From DATDAH01 sp036525535 (GTDB taxonomy: Bacteria > Actinomycetota > Acidimicrobiia > Acidimicrobiales > DATDAH01): a stretch of 9,421 bases of DNA. Below the pieces are notes generated by a model, which saw only the letters and a program-made list of their open reading frames with translations, had not been told where the DNA came from and made no database searches. Where the stretch lies: NCBI GenBank assembly GCA_036525535.1, contig DATDAH010000086.1:1-9421 (forward strand). The letters are read 5' to 3'. The position numbers and the translations under genes were made by a program. Every line of letters begins with the position of its first letter. Positions within the stretch are counted from its first letter, which is position 1. Positions 1-5,470 of the stretch are shown in pieces.

Positions 1-264
1 CGTCTCGTGTTCGTGGGCGCCGGCATCGACGGGCCCCGCTTCGACGCGAATCGCATCATGCTCAACGAGCTCGAGATCACCGGCGCCTTCGTCTACGACG
101 CCACCGGCTTCGAGGACGCCTTGGCGCTCCTCCCCCAGCTCCCGCTGGAGCACCTGATCGAGCCCGTCGACGTGACCCTCACCGGGCTCTTCGACGCAAT
201 GGAACGCCTGGCCGCCGGCGAACTGGCGGGCAAGGTGATGGTCACCCCAGGAGGAGCCCCATGA
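1..264 (+). CDS. Zinc-type (MDR) alcohol dehydrogenase, C-terminal end only
   Basis: The frame is open from the first base and encodes the last 87 residues of a protein that begins outside the window. The visible part starts with a hydrophobic strand and glycine turn (LVFVGAG), continues through an ELEITGAFVYD segment, and ends with a helix plus the closing strand GKVMVTP. This is the usual C-terminus of medium-chain (zinc-binding) alcohol dehydrogenases, which oxidise alcohols to aldehydes or ketones with NAD(P). About three quarters of a normal 340-350 residue protein is missing, so the zinc ligands and the nucleotide-binding motif cannot be checked. Its stop overlaps the start of the next gene as ATGA, so the two are probably translated together. 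The family call is fairly safe; the substrate cannot be inferred. A quinone-oxidoreductase branch of the same superfamily is the main alternative. Confidence 0.82.
   Translation, partial: RLVFVGAGIDGPRFDANRIMLNELEITGAFVYDATGFEDALALLPQLPLEHLIEPVDVTLTGLFDAMERLAAGELAGKVMVTPGGAP
249..256 (+). promoter_or_regulatory. Strong ribosome binding site for the VOC-fold gene
   Basis: AGGAGGAG lies 4 bases before the ATG at 261, inside the end of the alcohol dehydrogenase gene. It is the best Shine-Dalgarno match near either possible start (ATG 261 or ATG 273) and favours 261. Its position within the upstream reading frame fits translational coupling. Confidence 0.7.
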
Positions 265-740
265 GCCAGGCCATGACCCGTCCACCCCGCTTCAACCACG
301 TCGCCATGAGCGTCCCCGCCGACCTGCTGGGCGCCGACGGCCGGGCCGAGATCCTGGCCTTCTGGAACGGGGTCTTCGGCTTCGAGGAGTTGCCGTCGGA
401 GACCATCGACCGCCAGGTGCTGGTCCTGTCGGCCTATGACTGGGAGCAGTTCCTCTTCCTCATCGCTGACGACGACCCCATGGCGTGCCCCCGTCTCGAC
501 CACTTCGGGATGTCGGTGAGCTCGCTCGACGAGCTCGAGGCGTTCCTGGCCAAGGCGAAGGCCTTCGCCGAGCACGACGACCGGGTCGACATCATCGACC
601 AGAAGGCCGAGGTCCACGGCGACGCCCTCACCCTGCACAGCTTCTACGTGCGCTACCTGCTTCCGATGATGATCGAGATCCAGTTCTTCGACTGGGACCC
701 GTCGGTCGCCGCGCTCAACCCGGCCAACCAGCCGGCGTGA
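261..740 (+). CDS. VOC-superfamily (glyoxalase/dioxygenase-fold) protein
   Basis: A 159-residue protein with two beta-alpha-beta-beta-beta modules typical of the vicinal oxygen chelate fold. Module one begins at FNHVAMSV (residues 11-18) and module two at LDHFGMSV (79-86). Three residues sit where VOC enzymes bind a divalent metal: His13, His81 and Glu139 (in MIEIQFF). A metal-dependent enzyme is therefore more likely than a metal-free binding protein; glyoxalase, epimerase and extradiol dioxygenase relatives all share this fold. It overlaps the dehydrogenase upstream (ATGA) and the LLM oxidoreductase downstream (GTGA), so it should act in the same pathway. A second ATG at codon 5 is a possible start, but the ribosome site favours the first. 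The fold is clear from sequence; the reaction is not. Confidence 0.9.
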   Translation: MSQAMTRPPRFNHVAMSVPADLLGADGRAEILAFWNGVFGFEELPSETIDRQVLVLSAYDWEQFLFLIADDDPMACPRLDHFGMSVSSLDELEAFLAKAKAFAEHDDRVDIIDQKAEVHGDALTLHSFYVRYLLPMMIEIQFFDWDPSVAALNPANQPA

Positions 741-1726
741 CCCCGCCCCACCCGGTCCGCTTCGGGGCGTTCGTCCCGCAGGGCTGGAAGCTGGAGTTCA
801 CGGGCTGGGACCCGACCCAGGCCTGGGCCCGGGCCAAAGAGGTGGCGTTGGCCGCGGAGCTGGCGGGCTACGACCACCTCTGGGTCTACGACCACGTCGA
901 GACCGTCCCCCGCCGGGAACCGGAGCCGATGTTCGAGGCCTGGTCGATGATGGCGGCGCTGGCCGAGGTCACCCGGACGGCCCGACTGGGCCAGCTCGTC
1001 ACCTGTGCCGGCTACCGCAACCCCGCCCTGTTGGCCAAGCAGGCCGCCACGGTCGACGTCATGTCCGGCGGCCGGCTCATCTTCGGCGTCGGGGCGGGCT
1101 GGTACGACGAGGAGTACCGGTCCCACGGATGGACCTATCCCCCCGACCGCCAGCGCTTGGGGCTCCTGGAGGAGACCATCCAGATCGCCAAGGCCATGTG
1201 GTCCGAGCCGTCGGCCGGCCTGCACGGGCACCACGCCTGGATCGACGACGCCATCTCGTTCCCCAAACCGATCCAGTCGCCACTGCCCATCTGGGTCGGC
1301 GGGGGCGGCGAGAAGGTCACCCTGCGCATCGCCGCCGAACACGCGCACGCCACCAACTGGCAGGTGGGTCTCGAGGAGTTCGTGCACAAGTCGGAGGTCC
1401 TGCAGGGCCACTGTGCTGCCGTGGGCCGGGACTTCGACGACATCGTCCGCACCCACGCCCCGGACTGCCGTCTCTTCGACACCGAGGCCGATCTGGCGCG
1501 CTGGCTGGACGATCCCGAAGGCGGCGACCTCTGGGGCGAGGAGGATCCCGCGACCTACGTCCGGGACAACTTCGTCGGCACCGACGCCCAGGTCGCCGAG
1601 AAGGTCCAGGCCTTCCTCGACGCCGGCTGCCGCGAGTTCGTCCTCTGGTTCCGTGACTACCCCGACACCGAGTCCATGGAGCGCTTCATGGCCGCCGTCG
1701 TCCCGAGGCTGCACCTCTCGCGCTGA
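737..1726 (+). CDS. LLM-class (luciferase-like) flavin/F420-dependent oxidoreductase
   Basis: A 329-residue protein of the bacterial luciferase-like TIM-barrel family. Recognisable landmarks are the first strand VRFGAFVPQG (7-16), ELAGYDHLWVYDH (41-53), the RLGQLVTC strand (83-90), the family core RLIFGVGAGWYDEEY (113-127) with its GVGAGW turn, and PLPIWVGGGGEK (183-193). Actinobacterial members usually use coenzyme F420, though FMN users share the same core. The frame stays open far upstream, but that part lies over the VOC gene. I chose the GTG at 737 because the family N-terminus begins right after it and it overlaps the VOC stop as GTGA. There is no convincing ribosome site, so expression probably depends on coupling to the VOC gene. 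The substrate is unknown; alcohol dehydrogenase and VOC neighbours suggest a catabolic oxidation. Confidence 0.9.
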   Translation: MTPPHPVRFGAFVPQGWKLEFTGWDPTQAWARAKEVALAAELAGYDHLWVYDHVETVPRREPEPMFEAWSMMAALAEVTRTARLGQLVTCAGYRNPALLAKQAATVDVMSGGRLIFGVGAGWYDEEYRSHGWTYPPDRQRLGLLEETIQIAKAMWSEPSAGLHGHHAWIDDAISFPKPIQSPLPIWVGGGGEKVTLRIAAEHAHATNWQVGLEEFVHKSEVLQGHCAAVGRDFDDIVRTHAPDCRLFDTEADLARWLDDPEGGDLWGEEDPATYVRDNFVGTDAQVAEKVQAFLDAGCREFVLWFRDYPDTESMERFMAAVVPRLHLSR

Positions 1727-1740
1727 GTGACGGCGCCGGA

Positions 1741-1754
1741 CGTTCCGCGGAACG
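1741..1754. promoter_or_regulatory. Perfect 14-bp palindrome, candidate operator before the sigma factor gene
   Basis: CGTTCCGCGGAACG is identical to its own reverse complement. It starts 14 bp after the stop of the LLM gene and ends 24 bp before the sigma factor's TTG start. It covers the place where a -35 element would lie for the -10-like hexamer at 1767-1772. That position suits a dimeric repressor or activator site. Its right half contains GGAAC, which resembles the -35 core of many ECF-type promoters. No other copy was noticed in the window. The palindrome is directly visible; its role is inferred. Confidence 0.45.
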
Positions 1755-1766
1755 CTCGACCCTGGA

Positions 1767-1772
1767 TAGGTT
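1767..1772 (+). promoter_or_regulatory. Candidate -10 element of the sigma factor gene
   Basis: TAGGTT fits the actinobacterial -10 pattern TANNNT and is followed by six bases (CGACGC) and then the TTG start. Transcription would begin at or very near the start codon. The overlapping GGATAGG (1764-1770) could instead serve as a Shine-Dalgarno site 8 bases from the TTG if transcription starts further upstream. The two readings compete and the sequence does not decide between them. Confidence 0.35.
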
Positions 1773-1778
1773 CGACGC

Positions 1779-2813
1779 TTGGCCCCTTCGACCGATCTCA
1801 CGACCGACGAGCGCTCCGACCTCGACGCCGCCCGCCAAGGCGACGAGGCCGCCTTCACCCGGCTCGTCGAGGCCCACCGGCGGCCACTGCACGCCCACTG
1901 CTACCGGATGCTGGGCTCGGTGCACGACGCCGACGACGCGCTACAGGACACGCTCCTGGCCGCCTGGAAGGGCCTCCGTGGCTTCGCCGGAACCGGCTCG
2001 TTCCGGTCCTGGCTCTACCGCATCGCCACCAACGCCTCGATCCGGGTGGGCGAGCGCCGCCGGCGCCGCATGCTGACCCCCGACCTCGGCCCGGCGTTCA
2101 CCCAGGTCTGGGACCTCGGGGAGACGGTGACCGAGCCGGTCTTCATCGAGCCGTACCCGGACGCCGGACTGGCCGACCGGTCCGGCGCCACCGAGCCGGA
2201 GGCGCGGTACGACCTGCTGGAGAGCGTCGAGCTGGGCTTCGTCGCCGCGCTACAGGACCTGCCCGCCACCCAGCGGGCGGTCCTCGTGCTGCGCGAGGTC
2301 CTGGCCATCCCCGCGACCGAGGTGGCCGAGACCCTCGACACGACGGTGGCCGCGGTCAACAGCGCACTGCAACGGGCGCGGAAGACGATGGAGGCCCGTC
2401 TCGACCCCGTGACCCAACAGGTCACACGCCGGGCCTTGGGCGACGACGGCGAGCAGCAGCTGGTGCGATCTTTCGTCCGGGCCTGGGAGCAGCACGACGT
2501 CGACGGCCTCGTCGGGCTGCTGGTGGCGGACGCCCGGCTCACGATGCCCCCGATGCCCGCCTGGTTCGAGGGTCGGGACGCGATCGGCCGCTTCTTCGCC
2601 GAGCGGGCGTTCGCGGACGAGTGGAAGCTGGTGCCGTCCACGGCGAGCGGCCAGCTGGCCGTGGTCGGCTACGTGGGCAACGACGCCGGCGCGTACCCCC
2701 TCCAGAACCTGAACGTCCTCACGCTCCGGGGCCGGGAGATCGTGGCCCTCGACTGCTTCCACGACCCGACCATCCATCCGCGCTTCAGCCTGCCCGCGGA
2801 AGCTCCCGCCTGA
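1779..2813 (+). CDS. Sigma-70 family (ECF-like) sigma factor with C-terminal SnoaL-like domain, SigG/TIGR02960 type
   Basis: A 344-residue RNA polymerase sigma factor. Region 2 spans about residues 15-95, including HAHCYRMLGS (38-47), DADDALQDTLLAAW (50-63) and FRSWLYRIATNASI (75-88). A long linker carries FIEPYPDAG (122-130), a hallmark of the SigG/TIGR02960 group. Region 4 lies at about 145-205, with LPATQRAVLVLREVL (161-175) and a helix-turn-helix ending VNSALQRARKTM (193-204). The last 120 residues form a SnoaL-like/NTF2-type domain (RSFVRAWEQHDVDGLVGLLVADARLTMPP, about 230-258). In related sigma factors this domain modulates activity in place of a separate anti-sigma factor, and no anti-sigma gene is seen here. 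The start is TTG, chosen because region 2 follows at the expected distance and upstream in-frame sequence is intergenic. A palindrome and a -10-like element precede it. The target promoters are unknown. Confidence 0.9.
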   Translation: MAPSTDLTTDERSDLDAARQGDEAAFTRLVEAHRRPLHAHCYRMLGSVHDADDALQDTLLAAWKGLRGFAGTGSFRSWLYRIATNASIRVGERRRRRMLTPDLGPAFTQVWDLGETVTEPVFIEPYPDAGLADRSGATEPEARYDLLESVELGFVAALQDLPATQRAVLVLREVLAIPATEVAETLDTTVAAVNSALQRARKTMEARLDPVTQQVTRRALGDDGEQQLVRSFVRAWEQHDVDGLVGLLVADARLTMPPMPAWFEGRDAIGRFFAERAFADEWKLVPSTASGQLAVVGYVGNDAGAYPLQNLNVLTLRGREIVALDCFHDPTIHPRFSLPAEAPA

Positions 2814-2838
2814 TCTTCTCGCCGGGACCGATGAGTTT

Positions 2839-2888
2839 CGGCCCCGCGGTGTCTCTTACTCCTTGAACGGCCCCGAACCGCGGGGCCG
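2839..2888 (+). promoter_or_regulatory. Inverted repeat with two mutually exclusive stem-loops before the DUF899 gene
   Basis: A perfect 12-bp inverted repeat pairs 2839-2850 (CGGCCCCGCGGT) with 2877-2888 (ACCGCGGGGCCG) across a 26-base loop. Inside the loop, a second copy of the left core (CGGCCCC at 2868-2874) can pair with GGGGCCG at 2882-2888 across a 7-base loop. The two structures share the right arm and cannot form together. The right arm ends 5 bases before the ribosome site at 2894-2900. There is no T-run after either stem, so a classic terminator is unlikely. An attenuator, RNA switch or processing signal is possible, as is a plain terminator of the sigma gene. In GC-rich DNA such pairing can arise by chance, but 12 perfect pairs is notable. 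Confidence 0.4.
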
Positions 2889-2893
2889 GCACC

Positions 2894-2900
2894 GAGGAGG
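2894..2900 (+). promoter_or_regulatory. Ribosome binding site deciding the DUF899 start
   Basis: GAGGAGG ends 6 bases before the ATG at 2907 and only 3 before an in-frame GTG at 2904. The normal spacing favours ATG. Confidence 0.7.
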
Positions 2901-2906
2901 AACGTG

Positions 2907-3647
2907 ATGCCGAATCACACCGTGGGGACACGCGAGGAGTGGCGCGCCGCCCGGTTGCGGCTGCTGGAGGACGAGAAGGCGCTGACCCGGCGCAGCGACG
3001 AGCTGGCCGAGCAGCGTCAGGCCCTGCCGTGGGTCGCCGTCCCGGACTACACCTTCGACGGCGAGGACGGCCCGGTGACGTTGCGCGACCTCTTCGGAGG
3101 GCGCTCGCAGCTGCTGGTGCAGCACTTCATGTACCCGCCGAGCTGGGACGCCGGGTGTCCGAGCTGCTCGGCGATCGCCGACGGCTGGGCCGGGTCCCGG
3201 GTCCACCTGGAGCACCACGACGTGGCCATGGTCGCCATCTCCCGGGCACCCATCGCCAAGCTGCTGGCCTACCGGGAACGCATGGGATGGGACTTTCCGT
3301 GGGTGTCCTCGTCGGGAAGCAGCTTCAACTTCGACTTCGGCGTGTCCTTCACCGAGCGCCAGGCGGCCGAGGCGGCGGAGTACAACTTCCGCCCGCACGA
3401 GGTCGACCCGAGCCGTTTGCACCACGGAGGCCAGAGCGACGAGCCGTTCGACGACGGCGAGGGCCCGGGGGTCAGCGCCTTCGTGCTCGACGACGGCCAG
3501 GTCTTCCACACCTACAGCACCTACGGCCGAGGCGTGGACGGGATCTGGGGCATGTACCAGTGGCTCGACCGGGCGCCGCTCGGCCGCAACGAAGAGGGCA
3601 TGTGGTGGCGGCGCCACGACGAGTACGAGCCGGCCCGGGTCGACTGA
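2907..3647 (+). CDS. DUF899 family, thioredoxin-like fold protein
   Basis: A 246-residue protein. It opens with a charged helical region (TREEWRAARLRLLEDEKALTR) and PWVAVPDYTF (41-50). The family core follows: LLVQHFMYPPSWDAGCPSC (69-87), with Cys84 and Cys87 forming a CPSC motif like that of thioredoxins and peroxiredoxins. Further blocks are VAMVAISRAP (106-115), GWDFPWVSS (127-135), FNFDFGVSF (140-148), GVSAFVLDDGQVFHTYSTYGRG (188-209) and WLDRAPLGRNE (219-229). DUF899 proteins are predicted soluble thiol-fold proteins of unproven biochemical role. Length is normal for the family. It follows the sigma factor in the same direction after 93 bp and has its own strong ribosome site, so it may be a partner or target of the sigma factor; this is inferred from position only. 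Confidence 0.88.
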   Translation: MPNHTVGTREEWRAARLRLLEDEKALTRRSDELAEQRQALPWVAVPDYTFDGEDGPVTLRDLFGGRSQLLVQHFMYPPSWDAGCPSCSAIADGWAGSRVHLEHHDVAMVAISRAPIAKLLAYRERMGWDFPWVSSSGSSFNFDFGVSFTERQAAEAAEYNFRPHEVDPSRLHHGGQSDEPFDDGEGPGVSAFVLDDGQVFHTYSTYGRGVDGIWGMYQWLDRAPLGRNEEGMWWRRHDEYEPARVD

Positions 3648-3651
3648 GCCG

Positions 3652-3786
3652 GTGTCCACCGTCGTGCCGGCCCATGTGAACGGGGTCCCCCTGGAGGAGC
3701 TGCTGTCCCTGGCGATCCCGCTCAGCACCTGTGCGGCCGTCGGGATGCGCGTGGCGTGGCGTCAGCTCCGCGCGTCCCGGCGGTGA
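3652..3786 (+). CDS. Possible 44-residue small membrane protein
   Basis: A short open frame starts with GTG 4 bp after the DUF899 stop and ends with TGA 22 bp before ltrA. It encodes a polar N-terminus with NGVPLEELL, then a mostly hydrophobic stretch (about residues 17-36: LLSLAIPLSTCAAVGMRVAW), then a basic tail (RQLRASRR). This layout is that of a small single-pass membrane protein or an amphipathic peptide. No clear ribosome site precedes it, so it would rely on coupling to the DUF899 gene. I do not recognise the family. Short frames are frequent by chance in GC-rich DNA, so this is tentative; the non-random layout and the snug fit between two genes are the arguments for it. Confidence 0.35.
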   Translation: MSTVVPAHVNGVPLEELLSLAIPLSTCAAVGMRVAWRQLRASRR

Positions 3787-3808
3787 CGGCCGCTGCCACG
3801 ATGGAGGG

Positions 3809-4993
3809 ATGACGCCGCCACGAAGCAACGGGGACCGGCTGGGCCGGATCCAGCCGGAGCCGCGCCAGGAGGAGTCGGTCAAGCCGCTGGAGCTGTTCTT
3901 CGACCTCGTGTTCGTCCTCGGGTTCACGCAGTGCACGGCGTTGATGGCGGCGCAGCCGACCTGGCCAGGAATCGGTCGGGGGATGCTCGCCCTGGCCGTG
4001 CTCTGGTGGGCCTGGGTCGGCTACGCGTGGCTGACCAGCGTGATCGACCCCGAAGAAGGGGCGATTCGCCTGGCCATGTTCGCGGCGATGGCCGGCCTGC
4101 TCATCGTCGCCCTCTGCGTCCCCGAGGCCTTCGGCGACCGGGCGGTCCCCTTCGCCGTGGCCTATGCCGTCGTGCGGGGCGGCCACATCCTGCTCTACGT
4201 GTTGGCCAGCCGCGGCGACCCGGCGATGCGCCATTCCGTCGCCGGGCTCGCCCTGAGCTCGGCGATCGCCGTCAGCCTGCTGTTCGGTGCCGCGTTCCTC
4301 GACAGCGGTTGGCAGGAAGCGCTCTGGGTGGTGGCAATCGTGCTCGACTTCGGTGAGCCGGCCGTCATGGGCATGGACGGGTGGACCCTCGTCCCGGCCC
4401 ACTTCGCCGAGCGCCACAACCTGGTGATCATCCTCGCCCTCGGTGAGTCCATCGTGGCCCTCGGTGTCGCTTCCCAGTCCGACCTCACCGCCGGCGTCAT
4501 CGTCACCGCAGTGCTCGGGATCGGGCTGGCCGCCGCCCTCTGGTGGACCTACTTCGACGTCGTGGCCCTGGTCACCGAGCGTCGGTTGACCCAGGCGGCC
4601 GAAGGCCGGGAGCGCAACACTTTGGCCCGGGACTCCTACACGTATCTGCACTACCCGATGGTCGCGGGGATCATCCTCGTCGCCCTCGGGCTGGAGCGGA
4701 CCCTGGCCCACCTCGACGAGTCCCTCGACCACGTCGCCGGGTTCGCCCTCCTGGGCGGGACGGCCATTTACCTGCTGGGCCACGTGGCGATGCGGCTCCG
4801 CAACGCCCACACGCTCAACGTCCAGCGCCTCGGGCTCGCGGTCGTGCTCCTGGCCCTGGTGCCGGCGGTGACCGCCGTGGACGCGATCGTCACCCTCGCG
4901 GTGGTCAACGTCGCCCTCTGGGTGATGATCGCCTACGAGACCTCGCGCTACGACGATCGCCGCTACCGCCTCCGCCACGGCCTGGAGCCCTGA
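3809..4993 (+). CDS. ltrA: Low temperature requirement protein A (LtrA) family membrane protein
   Basis: A 394-residue polytopic membrane protein with roughly ten hydrophobic segments over most of its length. The LtrA signature blocks are present: VKPLELFFDLVFVLGFTQ (24-41), then near residues 198-217 a block of the form HFAERHNLVIILALGESIVA, and the YTYLHYPM block at about 277-284. It ends with a short charged cytoplasmic tail. LtrA was named from a Listeria mutant unable to grow in the cold, but its molecular function is not established. The frame is open upstream, but that region overlaps the small ORF in another frame and lacks LtrA character. ATG 3809 is chosen; GGAGGG directly abuts it, too close for a normal ribosome site, while CACGAT six bases before the ATG could be a -10 element for leaderless expression. 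A cold shock gene lies convergent next door. Confidence 0.9.
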   Translation: MTPPRSNGDRLGRIQPEPRQEESVKPLELFFDLVFVLGFTQCTALMAAQPTWPGIGRGMLALAVLWWAWVGYAWLTSVIDPEEGAIRLAMFAAMAGLLIVALCVPEAFGDRAVPFAVAYAVVRGGHILLYVLASRGDPAMRHSVAGLALSSAIAVSLLFGAAFLDSGWQEALWVVAIVLDFGEPAVMGMDGWTLVPAHFAERHNLVIILALGESIVALGVASQSDLTAGVIVTAVLGIGLAAALWWTYFDVVALVTERRLTQAAEGRERNTLARDSYTYLHYPMVAGIILVALGLERTLAHLDESLDHVAGFALLGGTAIYLLGHVAMRLRNAHTLNVQRLGLAVVLLALVPAVTAVDAIVTLAVVNVALWVMIAYETSRYDDRRYRLRHGLEP

Positions 4994-5044
4994 CCCATTC
5001 GACCCCTCTGCGAAACGGCGCCCGGTAGCCCGAAAACCACAGCA

Positions 5045-5070
5045 ACCCGCCGACGTTGCCGTCGACGGGT
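5045..5070 (+). terminator. Hairpin terminator after ltrA
   Basis: ACCCGCCGACG (5045-5055) pairs with CGTCGACGGGT (5060-5070) across a TTGC loop: 10 of 11 positions pair, with one C/A mismatch. The stem lies 51 bp after the ltrA stop and is followed by CACTGATTTCTC, a modest T-rich tail on the plus strand. It is the best terminator-like structure in the window and could also stop minus-strand transcription coming from the cold shock gene. Confidence 0.6.
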
Positions 5071-5121
5071 CACTGATTTCTCAGAGTCAAACGCTTGGAT
5101 CTGACTGATTGCCGATCGGCA

Positions 5122-5150
5122 GCCCCGTCAGGGGCGGCGCCGACAGGCGC
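5122..5150 (-). terminator. Tandem tetraloop hairpins after the cold shock gene
   Basis: Two perfect 5-bp stems with four-base loops sit side by side: GCGCC-GACA-GGCGC (5137-5150) and GCCCC-GTCA-GGGGC (5122-5135). They begin 6 bases after the cold shock gene's stop on the minus strand. A 10-bp palindrome GCCGATCGGC (5111-5120) follows directly. There is no T-run, as is common for terminators in GC-rich actinobacteria. They may terminate transcription or protect the 3' end of the short mRNA. Confidence 0.4.
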
Positions 5151-5156
5151 TGGTGA

Positions 5157-5357
5157 TCAGACGACCCGTACGTTCTGGGCCTCTTCACCCTTCCGACCAG
5201 GGGCGACGTCGAACTCGACGGTCTGACCCTCGTCGAGGGATCGGTAACCCGAGCCCTGGATGTTGGAGTAGTGGACGAACACATCGTCCGCACCCTCACG
5301 CGAGATGAAGCCATAGCCCTTCTCGGCATTGAAAAACTTGACGGTTCCTGTAGCCAA
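5157..5357 (-). CDS. cspA: Cold shock protein, CspA family
   Basis: A 66-residue single cold shock domain, the full normal length. It binds single-stranded RNA/DNA and acts as an RNA chaperone in the cytoplasm. The RNP1 motif KGYGFI (13-18) and RNP2 motif VFVHY (26-30) are intact; Phe8, Phe9, Phe17, Phe27, His29 and Tyr30 supply the aromatic nucleic-acid surface. The usual CspA Trp after VK is Phe here. The start is TTG, fixed by the family N-terminus (MATGTVKFFN); a weak GAGAGAGA purine tract lies upstream. A candidate promoter lies about 60 bp upstream, giving a leader of about 50 bases, shorter than the long leaders of enteric cspA. The symbol is family-level: several paralogues usually exist per genome. 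Confidence 0.95.
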   Translation of the reverse strand: MATGTVKFFNAEKGYGFISREGADDVFVHYSNIQGSGYRSLDEGQTVEFDVAPGRKGEEAQNVRVV

Positions 5358-5415
5358 CGCTGTTTCTCTCTCTCATCAGCAAGGTGGCCAAGAACGACCC
5401 CCTCGTCAGATGCTC

Positions 5416-5443
5416 AGGGTACGCGGGCGGCGCAGAACACCAA
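5416..5443 (-). promoter_or_regulatory. Candidate promoter of the cold shock gene
   Basis: On the minus strand, TTGGTG (complement of 5438-5443) is followed after 16 bases by TACCCT (complement of 5416-5421), which fits TANNNT. Transcription would start near 5409 and leave a leader of about 52 bases before the TTG. It lies just after the hairpin that follows the acyl-CoA dehydrogenase gene, so the cold shock gene is probably transcribed on its own. The -35 match is only partial. Confidence 0.4.
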
Positions 5444-5447
5444 CCCC

Positions 5448-5465
5448 ACCGACTCACGGGTCGGT
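5448..5465 (-). terminator. Hairpin after the acyl-CoA dehydrogenase stop
   Basis: ACCGAC (5448-5453) pairs with GTCGGT (5460-5465) across six bases; a G/T wobble may extend it inward. It begins 5 bases after the dehydrogenase's TAG stop on the minus strand and is followed by the G/T-rich GGGGTTGGTGTTCTG. It may be a weak terminator separating that gene from the cold shock gene. Confidence 0.35.
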
Positions 5466-5470
5466 TCTGG

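Noticed and set aside
485..736. In-frame upstream extension of the first LLM gene
   Set aside because: It lies entirely over the VOC gene, and its translation is arginine/proline-rich with no LLM character. The family N-terminus begins just after GTG 737.
653..1858. Long minus-strand open frame (401 codons) opposite the LLM gene
   Set aside because: It is a shadow of GC-rich codon usage on the other strand. The translation is rich in Gly, Val, Arg and Asp with no recognisable domain, while the plus strand has clear family motifs.
1727..2866. Second plus-strand open frame overlapping the sigma factor gene
   Set aside because: Its translation is Arg/Pro/Gly-rich low complexity, an out-of-frame reading of the sigma gene.
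3722..4978. Long minus-strand open frame (418 codons) opposite ltrA
   Set aside because: The product is a low-complexity mix of His, Glu, Gly and Asp, as expected from reversing membrane-protein codons. The LtrA reading is unmistakable.
5358..5470. Long structured cold-sensing leader for the cold shock gene
   Set aside because: The gap is only 113 bp and is shared with the end of the upstream gene; no long pairing or conserved cold-box-like element was recognised.
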